Positions 1-6,646 of a DNA stretch of 27,880 nt are shown one piece after another. The number at the start of each line of letters is the position of its first letter. Position 1 is the stretch's first letter. Below the pieces are notes generated by a model. The model did not search any database and had not been told where the DNA came from. It saw nothing but the letters and a program-made list of their open reading frames with translations. The position numbers and the translations under genes are program-made. The DNA comes from a virus: positions 1 through 27,880 of the IMG/VR virus record IMGVR_UViG_3300044911_003196; one strand, given 5' to 3'.

Positions 1-271
1 ACAGATACCAAAGCGCGATACCCGCCCCTAAACACGACTTGCCGACACCGTTACCCGCTGGAACCAGAATCGTTCTTATTTTCGGGTCCGCTGCTGCCCT
101 GCAAATCTCTATCTGCTTCGTCCAATACGGCTTCCGATTCAATACTTCCAGATTGAACCGCGTTGGACTGGTCTTGTAAGCCGAGTAGTCTTTCCGGGTC
201 CTGGCTTGTTTTGACGCTTCGAATTCGGCCGCTTGCTTTCTGAGGTAGGCTGCGTAGTTGGTGTTCAGAAT
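1..271 (-). CDS. Terminase large subunit, N-terminal part (cut by the window edge)
   Basis: This frame reads about 90 residues before the left edge. It includes the segment NRKPYWTKQIEICRAAADP and then a Walker A loop GNGVGKS (VPAGNGVGKSCLGAG), which is the ATPase site of phage packaging motors. The frame is open from a TAG stop at 272-274 and has no ATG, GTG or TTG until well inside the conserved part. A start at ATT (271) or CTG (268) is possible, with GGGGA about 6-9 bases upstream. The reading overlaps the terminase small-subunit frame by about 220 bases, which is unusual. Either a non-standard start is used, or a frameshift (real or an assembly error) joins or separates the two subunits. 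The identity as TerL is well supported; the start is not. Confidence 0.75.
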   Translation of the reverse strand, partial: MLNTNYAAYLRKQAAEFEASKQARTRKDYSAYKTSPTRFNLEVLNRKPYWTKQIEICRAAADPKIRTILVPAGNGVGKSCLGAGIALWYL

Positions 272-710
272 CTAGCGTCCCCAGCCCGATTAACTCGAAT
301 GTTTGCCGCAAAATAGCAACGTGTTTTTGCAGCTCGCCGGCTTCAAGCCCTGCCAGGTTGCGGTTTTGAATTGCTTCAAGGTGCCTTATCGCTTCTTCGA
401 GAACGATTTCCCGGCCCTTGATCCGCTTCTTTGCTAAAACGGCTTGCTCTCGGTGCAGCCGTTGCCGGATTGCTTCGTCTTGTTTTTCCTGCTTATGGTG
501 GTCAAAAGCTAGCGCCCGGGCTTTCCAGTTGTGGTTTTTGCTAATTATTCCAGCATTTGTATTACTTGCTGGGACTGGCGATTTTTCAGAATAGGCGGCT
601 ACGGCCTTGCGTATGCTTCGAGTGCCTTTAAGTGCCAGATACGCTTCAAAGAGCTTGTAGGCATATTCCGATTCATCTTCTTGACGGTGCCAGGGTCGCT
701 TTACTGGCAT
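51..710 (-). CDS. Terminase small subunit (probable)
   Basis: This is a 219-residue protein with a basic N-terminal region (residues 1-75, HTH-like spacing, with a 'W.ARA.A' segment) and a long central helix rich in Lys, Arg, Glu and Gln (about 76-140). That architecture is common in phage DNA-recognition terminase small subunits. The large-subunit frame with its Walker A motif lies immediately downstream, and that context is the main reason for the call. The start ATG overlaps the TAA of the upstream gene (TAATG). The last 70 or so residues are Ser/Gly/Gln/Asp-rich and lie opposite the conserved N-terminus of the large subunit. They look like low-information sequence, so the natural C-terminus may be shorter, near residue 145. 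Confidence 0.65.
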   Translation of the reverse strand: MPVKRPWHRQEDESEYAYKLFEAYLALKGTRSIRKAVAAYSEKSPVPASNTNAGIISKNHNWKARALAFDHHKQEKQDEAIRQRLHREQAVLAKKRIKGREIVLEEAIRHLEAIQNRNLAGLEAGELQKHVAILRQTFELIGLGTLDSEHQLRSLPQKASGRIRSVKTSQDPERLLGLQDQSNAVQSGSIESEAVLDEADRDLQGSSGPENKNDSGSSG

Positions 711-1228
711 TACTTGCGGCCCTTAAGGCTCTCAATTGCGGCTCTGCCTGGGTCGGCTCCGCGTCGCCCGCTTCCTGGCCGCCTGACGCTTGCCCGCTGC
801 AATCGCTGGGCATTGGCTCTTGCCTGGATTGCCAGGCTGGTGAAAAGTCGCGATTTTGCCACGTTGGCATTTAGCGTTTTCAGCGCCACCGTGATTAATC
901 GCTCAAGTGGCATTGATGCCCTGGTGCAAGCAATGCACAGGGCAAATTGGCTCTTTTGCGTTGCCAGCTTGCGGCCATTATCGCAGATTTTACAGGGCTG
1001 ATAAGGTGCCGGCTCTTTCCAGCCCTCAGCGCTTTCCATCCCTACCAGCGAAAGGCCCTGGCCTCTCACGGCCTTGGCTATGGTTTTATCGGCTATGTTT
1101 TCGGCTTGATCTTCGGTAATCGGTATTTCTGAACACAATGAATCTAGCTTATCTTGACAATAATAAGCCGAAAAATTTTTGTCAAGAGCGGTTTGTAACT
1201 CTAGCGGAGACAAGTAGATAGTTTTCAT
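710..1228 (-). CDS. Hypothetical zinc-ribbon protein
   Basis: This is a 172-residue protein of unknown function. Two Cys pairs, CKIC (C79, C82) and CIAC (C98, C101), are spaced like a four-cysteine zinc ribbon. The N-terminal 70 residues are mixed helix. The C-terminus (from about 130) is strongly basic, rich in Arg, Gln and Ala, and suggests nucleic-acid contact. The gene lies between two small operon members and the terminase small subunit, with an 11-base gap upstream and a 1-base overlap downstream. A zinc-dependent nucleic-acid-binding accessory protein for replication or packaging would fit, but this is inferred from composition and position only. Confidence 0.6.
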   Translation of the reverse strand: MKTIYLSPLELQTALDKNFSAYYCQDKLDSLCSEIPITEDQAENIADKTIAKAVRGQGLSLVGMESAEGWKEPAPYQPCKICDNGRKLATQKSQFALCIACTRASMPLERLITVALKTLNANVAKSRLFTSLAIQARANAQRLQRASVRRPGSGRRGADPGRAAIESLKGRK

Positions 1229-1238
1229 CGCTGTTCCT

Positions 1239-1490
1239 TCAGTTGGTGCGCCTGTTTTCCTGCATCCAGCTAATTGTTGATTCCAGCTCGTTTATTCTGT
1301 TTCTCAGGTCATTTTCAACCAGGTCTCTTCGTTTTTTCTCCTTCCTGCCTGCATCAAGCATTTCGGCAATCGTGGCTCGCAATTGGCTTTCAGCGGCCTT
1401 GGCTGATTCGTAATCGACATCCTTCTCACGATCAAAACCGACGCGGCTTTTGCAGCTCGGGCAGGTTGCAAAAATTGGTTCTCGGCTCAT
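1239..1490 (-). CDS. Small hypothetical protein with CxxC and coiled coil
   Basis: This is an 83-residue protein. A single CPSC pair at residues 10-13 is followed by a charged helix from about residue 27 to the end with heptad-like spacing (coiled coil). One Cys pair could complete a zinc site only in a dimer. The start codon overlaps the stop of the upstream gene (ATGA), consistent with translational coupling. I do not recognise the family. Confidence 0.55.
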   Translation of the reverse strand: MSREPIFATCPSCKSRVGFDREKDVDYESAKAAESQLRATIAEMLDAGRKEKKRRDLVENDLRNRINELESTISWMQENRRTN

Positions 1491-1747
1491 TCTGCTTGCC
1501 CCTTCCAGTGTTCTTCACCCTCTGTAAAAACCAGAATATGCCCGAACGGTGTCTTTTTTAATCTCCCGTCGCGATAGCGCTCGCAATACACCGGTGGGCT
1601 GACAATCCCGACCTCAATGAGTGCGTTGGCAATCTTTTCAATCGGGATTGCCTGGTAATCATTCAGGAACCGCCCAAAATCGGCGTCCATTAATTCGGCG
1701 AACTTTTCCGCCTGTTGTTTGGTGATAGATTCAGGCTTGATCGGCAT
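1487..1747 (-). CDS. Hypothetical 86-residue protein
   Basis: This is a small protein with no recognised domain. The N-terminal half is helical and charged (KQQAEKFAELMDADFGRFL); the C-terminal half holds a short basic 'YCERYRDGRLKKTPFGHI' segment. It overlaps the end of the upstream XRE-like gene by 17 bases and ends in an ATGA overlap with the next gene, so it belongs to the same polycistronic message. Its function is unknown. Confidence 0.55.
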   Translation of the reverse strand: MPIKPESITKQQAEKFAELMDADFGRFLNDYQAIPIEKIANALIEVGIVSPPVYCERYRDGRLKKTPFGHILVFTEGEEHWKGQAE

Positions 1748-2396
1748 TATTAACCCCTTTGGTCACGAAATCAATTTCACTACCAGACAACGGTACGACT
1801 TCACACATGCAGAATTTCGGCTGATTACCGCAGTTTGGGCATTCAAGCTCTTCCAGCCTGTCCCTCAACCGCTCAATCTCTTTCCTCTGCTCTGCCGCAT
1901 GCTCGATCATCCTTGTGGAAAGCAGTTTTTGCTCGTCATATCGTTCTTTTAATCGTTTACTTTCATCTACCAGTGCCAGCACCACATCGGGCGTTGCGAT
2001 CTGCTCAAAACTAGCCTTGTCAGACATTAAATCGCGTCTAAACATCGCAATGATGCCATAAGCCTCGCACACCTTATCGAAAACGCCCGTTGTCAGGTCT
2101 TTTTTGCCATTTAACCAGCCGCCCAGAGTGGTTTTGGGTACACCTGTAACACGGCTTATTTCCGCAAGAGTGCCTGACTTTTCTAATACAAAATTGCGGA
2201 CATGCTCAGACAGTCCAGAGCTCAATTTATTACCACTGCTTTCCAGCATTTCCAGCCTTTGCGTTTTAAAATCAATTAGCTTCCAAACAATATCTAAAAA
2301 TGGATTCAATGGCCCATCACAGATATCGTAATCGATTTCAAGCACCGCCTTTAGTTTTTCAATATCACTTTTTAGCTTGGCAATTTCTTCGCTCAT
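1731..2396 (-). CDS. HTH (XRE-like) protein with C-terminal zinc ribbon
   Basis: From the chosen start the protein has 221 residues. A helix-turn-helix resembling XRE/Cro domains lies at about 74-113 (LAEISRVTGVPKTTLGGWLN). Coiled-coil helices flank it on both sides, and a four-Cys ribbon (C186, C189, C196, C198) sits near the C-terminus. The frame extends upstream to a GTG at 2465, but the ATG at 2396 has AAGGGG six bases ahead and the GTG has no clear ribosome-binding site, so the shorter form is preferred. The HTH implies DNA binding, perhaps regulation of this operon or a replication accessory role. The combination with a zinc ribbon is not one I can assign to a named family. Confidence 0.65.
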   Translation of the reverse strand: MSEEIAKLKSDIEKLKAVLEIDYDICDGPLNPFLDIVWKLIDFKTQRLEMLESSGNKLSSGLSEHVRNFVLEKSGTLAEISRVTGVPKTTLGGWLNGKKDLTTGVFDKVCEAYGIIAMFRRDLMSDKASFEQIATPDVVLALVDESKRLKERYDEQKLLSTRMIEHAAEQRKEIERLRDRLEELECPNCGNQPKFCMCEVVPLSGSEIDFVTKGVNNADQA

Positions 2397-2483
2397 TGCT
2401 TTCCCCTTGAAATATCGGGCGTCCGTGCCCTCTTGCGGTTGCAACCATTCCTTTACCGCTGCCACTGCCCTACCAAGTGGCTT

Positions 2484-2705
2484 TCACGCTTGAAATTTCG
2501 TCAGTCTAGCCGTTGTATCAATGCCCTGTTTTTTCAGCCCTGCCAGCACTGTTTGACGGAATTCTTCGCCCTTGGCAAGTGCTGATGATTCTTCGTAATT
2601 GAGCCGAATCGGCCCCTGGGCGGATCGGTCGATAATATCATCGATAATCCGCCGTTGTTCACGTATTACCTGGCAGGATTGTAGCAGCGTCGTTTGTTCG
2701 TTCAT
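2484..2705 (-). CDS. Hypothetical helical protein
   Basis: This 73-residue protein is dominated by a charged helix in its first half (SCQVIREQRRIIDDIIDRS) and has no recognised motif. Its ATG overlaps the stop codon of the upstream ACP-like gene (ATGA), so translation is probably coupled. Its function is unknown. Confidence 0.55.
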   Translation of the reverse strand: MNEQTTLLQSCQVIREQRRIIDDIIDRSAQGPIRLNYEESSALAKGEEFRQTVLAGLKKQGIDTTARLTKFQA

Positions 2706-2965
2706 CTGTCCACCCCTAGCCCGTTTCGGGTCAATTCTTCTTTCGTTTTTTGGTCCATCTCTTCAAATGTCGAAGGCCAGTTGGCCCCTAGTTTTTCCTT
2801 GACTTGACCAATGCAAACGACATCTTCAGCGCTCAACAGTTTTTCGCGGTCCACCTTATCTTCAATCGCCATCACCATTTCCACCACGTCAAGCGAATCG
2901 AGCTTGTCGGCGTTCGTTGCGTACTCCGCAAAAGTGCCTGAAAAAAACAAGGTATTGTCCCGCAT
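2702..2965 (-). CDS. Acyl-carrier-protein-like small protein
   Basis: This is an 87-residue protein. Residues 23-37 (DSLDVVEMVMAIEDK) closely match helix II of acyl carrier proteins, including the DSL motif whose serine (S24 here) carries phosphopantetheine in true ACPs. A following 'AEDVVCIGQVKEKL' resembles the ACP C-terminal helix. Helix I of a normal ACP is missing or very short, so the fold may be incomplete or the similarity superficial. The frame also allows an ATG at 2977. I chose 2965 because it overlaps the RusA stop (TGATG) and has a G-rich ribosome-binding stretch just upstream. What an ACP-like protein would do in a phage replication operon is unknown. Confidence 0.5.
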   Translation of the reverse strand: MRDNTLFFSGTFAEYATNADKLDSLDVVEMVMAIEDKVDREKLLSAEDVVCIGQVKEKLGANWPSTFEEMDQKTKEELTRNGLGVDR

Positions 2966-3405
2966 CACACCCCCCAAACCTTGATAAATACGCCATTTTC
3001 AGAGCTGTAAGCCTTTGACGATTCCCGCTCGATTACCTGGCAATCATCCTGCCAGACAATCCCCGTTAAAGCGTCCTCAGTGCATCGAATCAGCTTCGTA
3101 AGGTCTGGCTTTTTCGTGTGTGCTTTGGGCGCCGTCTCTTTCACCTGGCTTGATTTCTTGCCGGTGCCGAAATGGCTTTTCGGCCTGGTGAATGAAAATT
3201 CAACCAGCATTTTGACCGGTCCCGTAATCATTTCGGCCCCCGCGTCTGTCATTGCCTTTTGAGCGTGCATCGCAACAAGGGCTTGCCAAGTGCCCTTATT
3301 TTTGGCCGTATCCATCACGACAATTTTGCCTGTTTTCGGGTGCATGAATGCCTTTTTACTACCCGATGGGCTGGGAATGCCGGCAACGAAGAATTCAATC
3401 ATCAT
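2965..3405 (-). CDS. RusA-family Holliday-junction resolvase
   Basis: This 146-residue protein is of normal RusA length. The diagnostic region is at 100-124: KPDLTKL, then EDALTGIVWQDDCQV. It supplies the conserved Asp residues (D101, D111, D120/D121) that bind metal in this endonuclease family, and the Lys (K104) near the active site. RusA enzymes cut branched DNA as dimers. In phages they process recombination and replication intermediates before packaging, which fits its place with YqaJ- and RecT-type genes. It overlaps its neighbours by 4 bases upstream and 1 base downstream. Two consecutive ATGs (3405, 3402) are possible starts. Confidence 0.85.
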   Translation of the reverse strand: MMIEFFVAGIPSPSGSKKAFMHPKTGKIVVMDTAKNKGTWQALVAMHAQKAMTDAGAEMITGPVKMLVEFSFTRPKSHFGTGKKSSQVKETAPKAHTKKPDLTKLIRCTEDALTGIVWQDDCQVIERESSKAYSSENGVFIKVWGV

Positions 3406-3677
3406 TCCGCCCCCCTGATTTCTTGAATAAACCTTTTAATCATCTTCGCCGGCTCTCTGTCTGCCACTGATCCCGTCATTGCCTCGCGAATAAGGGTTAG
3501 CTCCTTCATGGCAAGTTTCGTATATTTCGTTTCCTTGCCGCTTGCAAAATGCACGGTAACGGATACTTGCGTCCGTTCCGCTTTAAATTTATTTGGCTCG
3601 AATTCGACCGTTTCCGTCACGATTCCGATGGTGCCGGTCCTGTCTCTCACAATGTCGCCAGGGTAAAACTGCATCAT
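3402..3677 (-). CDS. Small beta-rich hypothetical protein
   Basis: This 91-residue protein opens with FYPGDIVRDRTGTIGIVTE, a strand-turn-strand pattern typical of small SH3-like barrels, followed by more strands and a basic C-terminal helix. The frame is open further upstream, but the ATG at 3677 overlaps the preceding stop (ATGA), and upstream of it the reading would overlap a conserved gene by 170 bases, so the short form is chosen. Its function is unknown; binding to nucleic acid or protein is possible. Confidence 0.6.
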   Translation of the reverse strand: MMQFYPGDIVRDRTGTIGIVTETVEFEPNKFKAERTQVSVTVHFASGKETKYTKLAMKELTLIREAMTGSVADREPAKMIKRFIQEIRGAE

Positions 3678-4360
3678 TGCCACTCGCTCCTTTCGTCCCC
3701 GTTGTAGTAAGCCTGAAGGCTCAAACGCTGCTCGTTTTGCTCTGGCCTGATTTTTCCGGCCTTTGGCTGATCTCGTTTCAGCAGATTCTGCCAGAATTCG
3801 CCGAATGTCGGCTTGCGTGGCAATCCCCTTGATTCCAGCCAATCGCAAGCGTTTTGATACTCAATCTTTTCCTCTGCTAATCGTGCGTCGGCAATCTCAG
3901 AATTAATCATGATCAAACCGGAATAGCGGTTTTTGCCGATCTCGCAGGTGCAAGCAAAAGCCTTTTTTGTCCGTCTGATTTCTCCGTCTTTATGCCTTAC
4001 GACGGGAACCATCACGACCCCAAGGTTATCGCAGATTCGGCATTTGTGGCCGTCTGGAATCTCATAGCGGGCCTCTGCTTCTTCTCGCAATTCGGCCGGC
4101 TTTTCAGCAATAAACGCCGCGAAATGTTCGAAGATTCGACCAGCGCCACCGATAACGCGATGGGTCGAAAACGAATAAGCAACCTGGCTGGCAAGCCGCT
4201 GATTCTGAATCAGGCCGTTTTCAAACAACAGTCGTTTCCAATTTTCCCACTGTAGCCCGATGATTTCTTGCGAATCATCAAGTGGTATTCCTCGCTGGGA
4301 AAAGAGCGATTGCACCCAGCCCCTTACCCAAGGCTCTGTTTTAATTTCAATTTCAATCAC
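3674..4360 (-). CDS. Cys-rich replication accessory protein (possible helicase-loader position)
   Basis: This is a 228-residue protein with helical N-terminal and C-terminal parts. A central CRIC (C107, C110) and FACTC (C137, C139) probably form a zinc site. It directly follows the replication initiator with an ATGA overlap. In lambdoid phages that slot holds the helicase loader (P or DnaC type), but no Walker motif is seen here, so the role is only a suggestion from position. No helicase gene is present in the window, so host DnaB would presumably have to be recruited by this protein or by the initiator. Confidence 0.6.
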   Translation of the reverse strand: MIEIEIKTEPWVRGWVQSLFSQRGIPLDDSQEIIGLQWENWKRLLFENGLIQNQRLASQVAYSFSTHRVIGGAGRIFEHFAAFIAEKPAELREEAEARYEIPDGHKCRICDNLGVVMVPVVRHKDGEIRRTKKAFACTCEIGKNRYSGLIMINSEIADARLAEEKIEYQNACDWLESRGLPRKPTFGEFWQNLLKRDQPKAGKIRPEQNEQRLSLQAYYNGDERSEWQ

Positions 4361-5217
4361 GATAGACTCTCCAGAAAGGCTTTATTACGCTCCTCAGCCA
4401 ATCGCTTGGCTTCTTGCCTGGCTTGTTTTGGGCTTACCCAGGCCCCGTCTGCCCAATCCGTTTTGACTTTGTGCTGAAAGAGCTTCCAGGGCGTTGGCTT
4501 GCCCTTGCACTCCTCCAGAGCCCAGGCAACAAAGCCTGTGTCAACCATCGCTTGATCAATGCGACGTGTGAGCGGCTCGGCATAAGGACCGAACACCGCG
4601 ATAAAATTTGACTTCAGTTCGCCCAGGTCAACCGGAATAAATTCAATCGGCTGGCTTTCAATTCGTGGCACGATTCGAAGTGATCGGTTTTCTGGACCAG
4701 CCCCCGACTCAAAAGGCTCGATGTTTTGATCATCAGTTGGCGAAAAATCTTCAATGCTGCTGCTGGGTTCTGTAGCATCAGTTGTAATAGTAGATTGGAA
4801 AGATAGATTGATTCCTATATAGGGGTTATTAGGGGAGGTGACGCTAGGCGTCATCCCCCCCTGACGCTGCGCGTCATCCCCCCCCGGCGTGGCGCGTCGT
4901 GGGGTGACGTTTTCCGTCATGTCGTTTTCCGTCATGGGGTGACGCTGCGCGTCATCTGTAATTTTGTCCATGATTAAGAGGAAATATCGACGGCCTTTTT
5001 CATCATATTTTCGATAAATAAAACCAAGTTGAATTGCTTGGTTTAAATCGGATTGAATTCGCCGTACATCCTTTTTGAGAATGCTGGCAAGTTTGTCATT
5101 TGACACATAAACGTGATCCTGGCGGTCTTTATGCAATGCCAGTACGGTTAGCGTCCGAAAAGCGGCGTCGCTCAGCTCAGAACAAACCCAGTTTTCAGGA
5201 ACAAACGCGCGCCGCAT
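4357..5217 (-). CDS. Replication initiator (winged-helix, lambda-O-like)
   Basis: This is a 286-residue protein. Residues 1-85 look like a winged-helix DNA-binding domain: 'LSDAAFRTLTVLALHKD', then 'VSNDKLASILKKDVRRIQSDLNQAIQLGFI' with a beta wing 'GRRYFLLIM'. A low-complexity linker (about 88-175, with repeats such as DDAQR and MTEN) is followed by a helical C-terminal domain (about 195-286). The linker is encoded by a set of palindromic DNA repeats, as in lambda O, where the origin lies inside the initiator gene. The N-terminal domain would bind the repeats and the C-terminal domain would recruit the helicase. The gene starts three bases after the csrA stop. Confidence 0.7.
   Translation of the reverse strand: MRRAFVPENWVCSELSDAAFRTLTVLALHKDRQDHVYVSNDKLASILKKDVRRIQSDLNQAIQLGFIYRKYDEKGRRYFLLIMDKITDDAQRHPMTENDMTENVTPRRATPGGDDAQRQGGMTPSVTSPNNPYIGINLSFQSTITTDATEPSSSIEDFSPTDDQNIEPFESGAGPENRSLRIVPRIESQPIEFIPVDLGELKSNFIAVFGPYAEPLTRRIDQAMVDTGFVAWALEECKGKPTPWKLFQHKVKTDWADGAWVSPKQARQEAKRLAEERNKAFLESLS
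4770..4954. other. Probable replication origin: palindromic iterons plus AT-rich segment
   Basis: Five 15-bp imperfect or perfect palindromes occur at 4839-4853, 4862-4876, 4905-4919, 4920-4934 and 4940-4954. Their forms are TGACGC-N3-GCGTCA (three copies) and TGACG/TGTCG-TTTTC-CGTCA (two copies). A degenerate sixth may lie at 4886-4900, and C runs separate some of them. Next to them, 4770-4838 is AT-rich, a candidate unwinding element. The whole lies inside the initiator gene, as does the lambda origin. Confidence 0.65.
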
Positions 5218-5220
5218 TGT

Positions 5221-5415
5221 TTATTCTGCTTTCTGTGCCTGGCTATCCAATTCCTTTTGCTTTTCGACCCAGATTTCTTCGCGGTTCACGTCAATATCTT
5301 CCGGGGCATCAATCCCTAGTTTGACCTTATCCCCCCTTATTTCTACGACTGTCACTTTTACAGCCCCGCCCGCAATGATCAGAGATTCGTTTTTCTTCCG
5401 ACTAAGAACCAGCAT
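5221..5415 (-). CDS. csrA: CsrA-family translational regulator
   Basis: This 64-residue protein is a full-length CsrA. It begins MLVLSRKKNES, contains VEIRGDKVKLGIDAPEDI, and keeps the RNA-binding NREEIW segment with R45 and the N-terminal L4/R6. CsrA dimers bind GGA motifs in mRNA leaders, usually repressing translation of the message. The ATG is preceded by GGAGG with 7 bases of spacing. It sits between recT and the replication initiator, three bases from the latter, so it is made with the replication proteins. It could retune host physiology or control phage early mRNAs. Phage-borne csrA is uncommon in textbook phages. Confidence 0.93.
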   Translation of the reverse strand: MLVLSRKKNESLIIAGGAVKVTVVEIRGDKVKLGIDAPEDIDVNREEIWVEKQKELDSQAQKAE

Positions 5416-5416
5416 C

Positions 5417-5434
5417 GTTGTACCTCCGTGTTGT
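5417..5434 (-). promoter_or_regulatory. csrA ribosome-binding site overlapping a possible CsrA site
   Basis: On the minus strand the sequence ahead of the csrA ATG is ACAACACGGAGGTACAAC. It contains a strong Shine-Dalgarno GGAGG and, around it, an ACA-N-GGA arrangement like the CsrA binding consensus. This would allow CsrA to repress its own translation. It is inferred from motif only. Confidence 0.45.
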
Positions 5435-5438
5435 AAAT

Positions 5439-5597
5439 GCCGGGCGACAACAAGCCGCCCGGCAGCCTGGATATACCTCTTTGTCGATTCATGTGATGAA
5501 TGGACTCAGAGCCCGGCCTGGTGAGTTGTAGTACCAAGCCGGAACACAGGGGGCGAGATCGAACTCGCCGGCTCTCGGCTGGAAATCCCCGAGAGCC
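5439..5597 (-). ncRNA. Candidate structured RNA: five consecutive hairpins upstream of csrA
   Basis: The 205-base gap between recT and csrA folds on the transcribed strand into five separate hairpins. HpI is 5570-5597 (9-bp stem GGCTCTCGG/CCGAGAGCC, loop with GGA). HpII is 5552-5569 (6 bp, GGCGAG/CTCGCC, loop TTCGAT). HpIII is 5513-5542 (10 bp with one G-U, loop of 10). HpIV is 5483-5505 (3+6 bp with a mismatch). HpV is 5439-5463 (8 bp, GCCGGGCG/CGCCCGGC). None is followed by a U run, so they are not ordinary terminators. Possible roles are a csrA leader, an mRNA-processing or stability element, or a separate small RNA. I know no matching family. Confidence 0.45.
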
Positions 5598-5620
5598 CCG
5601 CCTGGCCCCGTAAACGTGCA

Positions 5621-6646
5621 TCAGTTCCCTGCCTGATGTTCGCTTGCAATTCGCCCCGCTGCATATTTCAGCATCGAAAGCGTTGTTTCCCAATTGTCGT
5701 TACTCTTGGCGATTTCATTTACTTTCTGGCGGTAAGTTGTGGCCTTGCCGCTAACAATTGTTTCATTCGCCATTGTTTCATAAATGGTATTTATGACCGC
5801 CCCCGGGTGCCCGTATTGAGCCAGTCCCCGGCGTGCGTATTCATCCGCTGCTTTTGAGGCCCAATTATCGATCTTGGTGACGATTTCGCCGAACGATTGC
5901 GCTTGCGATTGCATTTCGACCGGCTGTTGACTCTCGGCCGGCTTCGATAAATCAGGCTCTTCCCAGGGTGTTTCGACGGCCTCTGGGATTGGCTCAGGCG
6001 CAGGCTTGGCTGGCGTGGTCTGTACTTTCGGCTTACCGTTCTTCGCGGGCTCTGGTGCGGGCTCTGACAGTGTTTCCGTCAATGGTTCGACATTGACATC
6101 AATAATTTCGCCCTCAATGATTTCATCAGGCGTATAAACCGGACCCATGAAAATATCAGGCGTATAGGCCCGGGCGCCTTGTGTAATGGCCCTGGCAAAT
6201 ACCATTGATTTCGGGTATTTCTCCCAGTTTGATGAAGGTTTAACCAGTTGAGCCCGCTTGGCATCTTCAATCGTATAAACTGACGTACCTAAAAGCTGGT
6301 TGCCCTGGTAAAACGAAATTTTACAGGCTGTGGCGCTCCATTCGTTTACCCGGTAATCATAACGATTTGACTGTTTAATGAGGCTGGAAACAAGCCCGGC
6401 CGATAGGCTTGGCCGGCCCTGAATCACTGACACGCCCATCATGGCCTGAAACGTCGATAGTCCCAGCTCTTTTCCGAGCAAAATCTTAACGGCCGCTTCT
6501 TCGACACTACGGACGCCAAAATACTGACTCTTCAGCGCGATTGCGGCGTATGTCATGATTTCGTCAAGTGTCGCCGGTTCAATCACGTTCCGACGCGGTA
6601 AATCTTCAGTTACAGGTATCGTTGCCAGTCTGTTATTATTCGCCAT
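5621..6646 (-). CDS. recT: RecT-family single-strand annealing protein
   Basis: From the ATG at 6646 the protein has 341 residues. The region from about 25 to 175 has the RecT/Bet-like pattern seen in phage annealing proteins: 'AVKILLGKELGLSTFQAMMGVSVIQGRPSLSA', then 'YPKSMVFARAITQGARAYTPDIFMGPVYTPDE'. A Pro/Glu-rich linker follows, then a helical C-terminal segment. RecT proteins coat single-stranded DNA and anneal it to a complementary strand, and they pair with an exonuclease, here the gene just upstream. The frame could also start at a TTG six bases earlier, but the AGGAAAGG ribosome-binding site is better spaced for the ATG. It overlaps the exonuclease stop by 11 bases. The hairpin-rich region follows. 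Confidence 0.85.
   Translation of the reverse strand: MANNNRLATIPVTEDLPRRNVIEPATLDEIMTYAAIALKSQYFGVRSVEEAAVKILLGKELGLSTFQAMMGVSVIQGRPSLSAGLVSSLIKQSNRYDYRVNEWSATACKISFYQGNQLLGTSVYTIEDAKRAQLVKPSSNWEKYPKSMVFARAITQGARAYTPDIFMGPVYTPDEIIEGEIIDVNVEPLTETLSEPAPEPAKNGKPKVQTTPAKPAPEPIPEAVETPWEEPDLSKPAESQQPVEMQSQAQSFGEIVTKIDNWASKAADEYARRGLAQYGHPGAVINTIYETMANETIVSGKATTYRQKVNEIAKSNDNWETTLSMLKYAAGRIASEHQAGN

Noticed and set aside
531-1132. Several plus-strand open frames opposite the left operon
   Set aside because: They are antisense to a tightly overlapping operon, lack ribosome-binding sites and have irregular composition.
5552-5569. GGCGAGTTCGATCTCGCC looks like a tRNA T arm
   Set aside because: The loop has 6 bases rather than 7, there is no D arm or anticodon arm, and a possible acceptor pairing needs two G-U pairs. 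It is better read as one of several simple hairpins.
5379-5693. A 104-residue open frame on the minus strand across the recT-csrA gap
   Set aside because: It overlaps recT and csrA in another frame, has no ribosome-binding site, and its sequence simply follows the hairpin arms.
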